Below, in pieces: positions 53,445 through 54,716 of a DNA stretch of 54,716 nucleotides; position 1 is the stretch's first letter, and the number at the start of each line of letters is the position of its first letter. The DNA is from Pirellulaceae bacterium (lineage in GTDB: Bacteria > Planctomycetota > Planctomycetia > Pirellulales > Pirellulaceae): assembly GCA_028280445.1 (NCBI GenBank), contig JANQLU010000096.1, positions 1-54,716 on the forward strand, in the 5' to 3' direction. The translations under genes were made by a program, and so were the position numbers. The notes beneath the pieces are model-generated. The model had not been told where the DNA came from, did no database searches, and was given only the letters and a program-made list of their open reading frames with translations.

Positions 53445-54413
53445 ATGAAAAAAGTGATTATCCTCATTTTGCTGTTGTTTGTCATCGCTGGTGTTGGGTA
53501 TGCCGCCTACAAATGGCCTCGCAAAATAGCGTCAACCGAAGAAATCAAAGATGTCAAATCGGTTGCCAAGGCCGTGAAACATTTGCATCGCGATATGCCC
53601 GCCACCAGATCTGGCGATTGGTTGGCGTCTCACGATGAATCGGGACAAACATTCAAGCAATACTTGCGAGCAAATCCCGTCACACTGACCAAAAAACGAA
53701 ACAAGCTGTACGTTCAACCGATCGGAAAATTTGCCGGCAAAAGCAGTGAGATTATCAAACTGTCCGCCGAGTTTATGAAAATCTATTTCGGTTGCGAAGT
53801 GGTGGTCAACAAAAACATCACGTCGGATGATTTTCCAGAACGGGCCAAACGAGTTCATCCGTCTTGGGGCGTTCGGCAATTGCTTTCAACTTACATCCTG
53901 GACGATGTTCTCAAACCCAAACTTCCCGACGATGCGTTTGCCATGATCGCTTTTACAGAAAAAGATCTTTGGCCGGGACGCGGTTGGAATTTTGTTTTTG
54001 GACAAGCTTCATTGCGAGGCCGCGTGGGTGTCTGGTCCATCTATCGAAATGGTGATCCTCGAACGGATTTTGCGCTGTGCCTGGATCGCACATTGAAAAC
54101 GGCAACGCACGAGACCGGACACATGTTTTCAATTCAGCACTGTATCGCTTATCGATGTAACATGAATGGCAGTAACAGTCGTGACGAAAGCGATCGGCAT
54201 CCACTATTTCTGTGCCCCGAGTGTTTGCCAAAAATTCTGGTTGCCACACAGTCAAAATCGGAAGAGCGGTTCAAAAAACTGGCGGCGTTTTGCAAAAAGC
54301 ACAAATTGAAAGAGGCGGCCGAGTATTATGAGCGCGCGTATCAATGCATCCGTAAGTTAAACAAAAAATCGGGTGACGACAAAGATAAAAATCATAACCC
54401 GAAACGTAAGTGA
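53445..54413 (+). CDS. Membrane-anchored archaemetzincin-like (M54) peptidase
   Basis: A 322-residue protein with an N-terminal membrane helix (KKVIILILLLFVIAGVGYAAY). The zinc motif H222-E-T-G-H226-MFSIQ-H232 is followed at once by C233, then C238-N-M240 and a CPEC pair near 258-261, the extended archaemetzincin pattern HExxHxxGxxHCx4CxM...CxxC. The usual Gly is replaced by Ser229. A structural second zinc on the four cysteines is expected from family knowledge. Residues 40-150 are family-specific (NPVTLTKKRNKLYVQPIGKF). The final residues NPKRK and the stop codon TGA come from a family-3 repeat. Confidence 0.88.
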   Translation: MKKVIILILLLFVIAGVGYAAYKWPRKIASTEEIKDVKSVAKAVKHLHRDMPATRSGDWLASHDESGQTFKQYLRANPVTLTKKRNKLYVQPIGKFAGKSSEIIKLSAEFMKIYFGCEVVVNKNITSDDFPERAKRVHPSWGVRQLLSTYILDDVLKPKLPDDAFAMIAFTEKDLWPGRGWNFVFGQASLRGRVGVWSIYRNGDPRTDFALCLDRTLKTATHETGHMFSIQHCIAYRCNMNGSNSRDESDRHPLFLCPECLPKILVATQSKSEERFKKLAAFCKKHKLKEAAEYYERAYQCIRKLNKKSGDDKDKNHNPKRK

Positions 54414-54551
54414 GGGACCACAAGTAGGGCCGGTTCCTACCGGCCGATCCGACAAAACGTTTTGGGTGGCACTGGCCCCAGCCAGTGATTTATCCATCAA
54501 CTCATAGCTTATTTCGCTCAGTAGAAGAACTTAACAACCACGATATTGACG
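54396..54551. repeat. Mosaic of truncated repeats: family 3, then family 2, then family 4
   Basis: Half of family 3 (AACCCGAAACGTAAGTGAGG) at 54396-54420 is joined to the left half of family 2 (GTAGGGCCGGTTCC) at 54424-54445 and its loop, and then to family 4 (GGGTGGCACTGGCCCCAGCC) at 54464-54551. None has its second arm. The remaining bases to the end of the window hold nothing I recognise. Confidence 0.75.
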
Positions 54552-54716
54552 GAGCTTCAACCATTTATGGTGGTAGGTGACTGGATTAGAAATTGTCGAA
54601 AACCTATTCAACCAAAACACTGGCTGAGCCCAATATTGTCCGGAAAAACTGCATGCACTTTGAACTATTTTGATTTTTAAGTGTACAGTACAGTAAACGG
54701 ACTTTATTGGTTTGTG

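Overview
The window looks like chromosomal DNA from a planctomycete, probably of the Pirellulales type. This is inferred from the gene families: a PVC-type dehydrogenase-like protein with a C-terminal CxxCH haem motif, a giant FG-GAP/ASPIC-UnbV/TPR lipoprotein, a PQQ-type propeller protein, a GldA/GldF-GldG/DUF4340 transporter set, weak or absent Shine-Dalgarno sites, many secreted proteins whose signal peptide ends in ..AQ or ..SQ, and several families of palindromic intergenic repeats. I see no rRNA, tRNA, CRISPR array, transposase or phage gene.

Layout. 0.1-6.7 kb: an M61 peptidase, then a deiodinase-like protein with an in-frame TGA at the catalytic position (a candidate selenoprotein), divergent from a large PVC cytochrome-type protein. 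6.9-13.7 kb: an FHA-GAF-SpoIIE phosphatase, a DUF4190-like membrane protein, a GH10-like TIM-barrel protein, purC, and a transglutaminase-like/TPR lipoprotein. 14-22 kb: a PQQ propeller protein, a methyltransferase, hppD, pdxH, a VOC protein, an M1 peptidase and a secreted protein of unknown function. 22.7-29.2 kb: an accessory-looking island with two tandem paralogous lipoproteins, a lysine-tailed trypsin-like peptidase, a third lipoprotein, and a convergent secreted protein split by an A10 frameshift. 30-33.5 kb: a MerR regulator with a near-leaderless promoter and overlapping dyad, followed by a VIT-vWA protein. 33.9-40.2 kb: rimO, pgsA, a CPBP protease, a Gfo/Idh/MocA oxidoreductase, an LpxL-type acyltransferase and a GNAT protein. 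40.6-46.5 kb: the Gld-like ABC operon. 46.8-54.4 kb: a small protein behind a structured leader, mgtE, the FG-GAP/ASPIC/TPR lipoprotein, a DUF4286-like protein and an archaemetzincin-like M54 peptidase.

The most exciting observation is the deiodinase-like gene at 2252-2953. TGA sits exactly where iodothyronine deiodinases carry selenocysteine, a SECIS-like hairpin follows it, and a normal terminator lies after the gene. Also notable are palindromic repeats that supply the stop codons of several genes (including both genes of one convergent pair), the MerR/VIT-vWA operon whose vWA protein ends in a segment resembling the N-terminal domain of type II/IV secretion ATPases, the lipoprotein/peptidase island, and a multi-hairpin leader at 46554-46763.

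The metabolic genes (purC, hppD, pdxH, rimO, pgsA, mgtE) are ordinary housekeeping functions. Most of the rest is envelope or secreted biology. All family calls come from reading motifs by eye; no search was run.
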